Shown piece by piece: positions 62,101 to 64,000 of a stretch of DNA of 64,000 nucleotides. The position numbers and the translations under genes are program-made. The DNA is taken from the NCBI RefSeq assembly GCF_030504545.1, contig NZ_JAUKWP010000003.1:62001-126000 (forward strand), given 5' to 3'. Source of the stretch: Lactobacillus sp. YT155. GTDB taxonomy: Bacteria; Bacillota; Bacilli; Lactobacillales; Lactobacillaceae. Within the stretch, counting starts at the first letter, position 1. Each line of letters starts with the position of its first letter. The notes beneath the pieces were generated by a model that saw nothing but the letters and a program-made list of their open reading frames with translations, did no database searches and was not told the DNA's origin.

Positions 62101-63192
62101 AATCAGCTTCTAAGACTAAGTCAGAATCCGAGTCAGCATCTAATACTAAATCAGAATCCGAATCAGCATCTAAGACTAAATCAGAGTCCGAATCAGCTTC
62201 TAAGACTAAGTCAGAATCAGAATCGGCATCTAAGACTAAGTCCGAATCGGAATCTGCATCTAAAGCCAAATCAGAATCTGAGTCTGCATCCAAAGCTAAG
62301 TCCGAATCGGAATCAGCTTCTAAGATGAAGTCAGAATCGGAATCAGCTTCTAAGACAAAATCAGAATCCGAGTCTGCATCTAAGACAAAATCAGAATCCG
62401 AGTCTGCATCTAAGACAAAATCAGAATCCGAGTCTGCATCTAAGACTAAGTCAGAATCCGAATCTGCATCTAAAGCCAAATCAGAATCAGAGTCAGCCTC
62501 AAAAGCTAAATCAGAATCAGAATCTGCATCAAAAGCTAAATCAGAATCAGAGTCAGCATCTAACATGGGACAATCTGAATCAGAATCGGCATCTAAGGCG
62601 AAGTCAGAATCCGAGTCCTCATCTAAGACTAAATCAGAATCCGAATCTGCATCAAAAGCTAAATCAGAATCAGAGTCAGCTTCTAAGATGAAGTCAGAAT
62701 CTGAATCCGCATCAAAAGCTAAATCAGAATCTGAGTCGGCATCAAAAGCTAAGTCCGAATCTGAATCAGCATCTAAGACAAAATCAGAGTCCGAGTCAGC
62801 TTCTAAGACTAAGTCCGAATCTGAGTCCGCTTCTAAAGCCAAATCAGAATCAGAGTCAGCATCTAAGACTAAATCTGAATCAGAATCAACTTCTAAAATG
62901 AAGTCAGAATCCGAATCTACATCTAAAACTAAGTCCGAATCTGAATCAGCATCTAAGGCAAAATCAGAATCCGAATCGGCATCAAAAACTAAGTCCGAGT
63001 CAGAGTCAGCATCTAAGACGAAGTCAGAATCAGAATCCGCATCTAAGACGAAATCAGAGTCCGAATCTGCATCTAAAACTAAATCTGAATCAGAGTCGGT
63101 ATCAAAAGCCAAATCTGAATCAGAGTCGGTATCAAAAGCCAAATCTGAATCCGAATCAGCATCAAAAGCTAAATCCGAATCTGAATCTGCTT
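58680..63192 (+). repeat. About 150 serine-rich decapeptide repeats (30-bp units)
   Basis: The unit SESESASKxK (x mostly A, T, D, L or M) is coded by 30-bp units that mix all four TCN serine codons, GAA/GAG and AAA/AAG. This codon shuffling lowers DNA identity between most units. Two units are interrupted by NMGQ (about 60878 and 62562). Such regions are O-glycosylated in known adhesins. Confidence 0.9.
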
Positions 63193-63395
63193 CGAGAGAA
63201 AGACTACAGTCTGAAGCTCCAATCGAATCAACAGTAGCAGATCCTGTGGTTGAACATCGTTCCGAAACTCGTCTTCCACAAACAGGATCAGATGATAATA
63301 CTGCAGCGCAATCAGTTGGAATTGGTCTACTTGGACTAACCGCAGCTGCTGCAGCATATCGTCGCAAACGTAAGAAGGACGAATCCAACGAATAG
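60609..63395 (+). pseudogene. C-terminal fragment of the serine-rich adhesin with LPXTG anchor
   Basis: Open from just after the third stop to TAG at 63393-63395. It holds only repeats, then a short non-repeat stretch (RLQSEAPIESTVADPVVEH), LPQTGSDD, a membrane helix and a basic tail. No ribosome-binding site or signal peptide is seen at its first ATG-type codons, so it is unlikely to be translated and exported by itself. Confidence 0.7.
60948..61840 (+). repeat. Perfect 120-bp tandem repeat, about 7.4 copies
   Basis: Within the serine-rich region the sequence repeats with a period of exactly 120 bp (40 codons, four decapeptides with x of T, T, A and D) and I see no base difference between copies from 60948 to 61840. 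The first change is at 61841. Confidence 0.88.
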
Positions 63396-63414
63396 GTTTC
63401 TACAGATTAACCTT

Positions 63415-63456
63415 AAAATCCATATTTGATTTGAAACATCTTGTATGGATTTTTTG
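63415..63456 (+). terminator. Terminator between the adhesin gene and secA2
   Basis: AAAATCCATA / TATGGATTTT stem with a 19-base loop and T run. Confidence 0.65.
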
Positions 63457-63490
63457 TGTATTGTCAACAAGAAAGGGGGAGAATATTTTA

Positions 63491-64000
63491 ATGGGTCACA
63501 AAAAGATTCTAAAACGAATTAATAAACTAGCTCCAATAATGGCAAAAATGACTGATTCAGAGTTACAAGCTCAAGTTGCTATTATTCGTGGAATGCTCGC
63601 TAACAACGAAGATGAGAATCAAATTCTTGCTACAGCTTTTGCTCTGGTCCGAGAAGCCGACAAGCGAATTATTGGATTATTTCCAAATGATGAACAAGTT
63701 CTAGGAGCCATCACGATCTATTACGGTGATATTGCTGAATTAAAAACCGGTGAAGGAAAAACTCTGGTGGCGACCATGCCCTTATTCCTACGAGCTCTTA
63801 GGACAAACGGAGTATTTCTCGTTACGACTAATGAGTATTTAGCTCATCGTGACTACTTAAAAAACCATAAATTGTTTGAATGGTTAGGACTGACAGTTTC
63901 TGATGGAGTAGCTGATAATGATGAAGAATTTCTCCATAGTGAAGTTAAAAAGAAAGTCTATGAAGCCGACATTATCTACACTTCAAATTCAGCCTTAGGC
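63491..64000 (+). CDS. secA2: Accessory Sec translocase ATPase SecA2, N-terminal part
   Basis: A frame that runs off the right edge; 170 residues are visible. N-terminal helices (KKILKRINKLAPIMAKM, DSELQAQVAIIRGML) lead to IAELKTGEGKTLVATMPLFL, the SecA Walker A, and VFLVTTNEYLAHRDY with the DEAD-helicase motif Ia region. The NEYLA in place of SecA1's NDYLA and its place after a KxYKxGKxW serine-rich adhesin identify it as SecA2 of the aSec system. AAAGGGGGAG precedes ATG. secY2, asp1-3 and glycosyltransferase genes should follow outside the window. Confidence 0.93.
   Translation, partial: MGHKKILKRINKLAPIMAKMTDSELQAQVAIIRGMLANNEDENQILATAFALVREADKRIIGLFPNDEQVLGAITIYYGDIAELKTGEGKTLVATMPLFLRALRTNGVFLVTTNEYLAHRDYLKNHKLFEWLGLTVSDGVADNDEEFLHSEVKKKVYEADIIYTSNSALG

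Larger units (their letters stand above)
57729..63395 (+). pseudogene. Full serine-rich repeat glycoprotein gene interrupted by three in-frame stops
   Basis: The same frame runs from 57729 to 63395 (1,889 codons) with only three breaks: TAG 59115-59117 (for AAG), TAG 60597-60599 (for GAG) and TAA 60606-60608 (for TCA). There is no frameshift. The last part ends in LPQTGSDD, a membrane helix and RRKRKKDESNE, so the intact protein would be glycosylated, exported by accessory Sec and anchored by sortase. Each break is a single-base substitution within near-identical repeats. It may be a decayed gene, a variable gene switched by recombination, or consensus error in a hard-to-assemble region. Confidence 0.75.

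Noticed and set aside
58680-63192. Regular 30-bp repeats as a possible CRISPR array
   Set aside because: The units are contiguous codons of one frame without unique spacers, and no cas gene is nearby.
58493-63388. Very long minus-strand open frames rich in Asp-Ser opposite the adhesin repeats
   Set aside because: They are the complement of the serine-rich repeats: TCN and GAA/GAG units read backwards give no stop codons. No start signal or protein logic supports them.
1-64000. Prophage, insertion sequence, tRNA or rRNA genes
   Set aside because: I looked for transposase or integrase motifs, terminal repeats, tRNA-like cloverleaves and rRNA stretches and saw none I could support.

Overview
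The window is a low-GC (AT-rich) Gram-positive chromosome segment. Gene order (lpdA, UPF0223, suhB, typA, ftsW, ylbG, rsmD, coaD, comEA, comEC, holA, rpsT/rpsO, RNase J, tuf, tig, clpX, engB), pyruvate oxidase, LPXTG surface proteins and a KxYKxGKxW serine-rich adhesin next to secA2 all point to Lactobacillaceae. A Companilactobacillus-like species is my guess; there is no 16S gene to test it.

Layout. 1-22.7 kb is mostly housekeeping: the end of the pyruvate dehydrogenase locus, translation factors, cell division, CoA synthesis, DNA uptake, ribosomal proteins, chaperones and the ClpX unfoldase. A pyruvate oxidase and a membrane-anchored Ntn hydrolase sit between clpX and engB. 22.7-34 kb is an accessory surface island. 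It holds a small XRE regulator facing a run of five LPXTG proteins (two leucine-rich, one Cna-B/SpaA-type, two BspA-type) with a MarR gene embedded. Five copies of an 18-bp palindrome lie between the regulator and the first surface gene, two of them bracketing a strong promoter. 34-57.5 kb returns to metabolism: T-box-controlled tyrS, an orphan cellobiose-type EIIA, a divergent adenine salvage locus, uvrC, a MarR-ABC exporter pair, a GntR-ABC operon, the fruRKA operon, obgE, RNase Z and rpmF. 57.5-64 kb begins a glycosylated-adhesin locus: a serine-rich repeat protein of about 1,890 codons broken by three in-frame stops, then the start of secA2.

The least expected signals are non-coding. Two intergenic regions (about 1011-1145 and 36001-36140), read on the minus strand, each hold a promoter, a series of hairpins with C-rich loops and a rho-independent terminator. 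They look like two small regulatory RNAs of about 135-140 nt with anti-Shine-Dalgarno loops. One loop of the second matches 12 consecutive bases over the ribosome-binding site of a BspA-type surface gene in the island. Three genes under 60 codons (41268-41357, 42311-42457 minus, 45040-45216) are also reported.

All functional statements come from reading motifs by eye. No database search, alignment or folding program was run.
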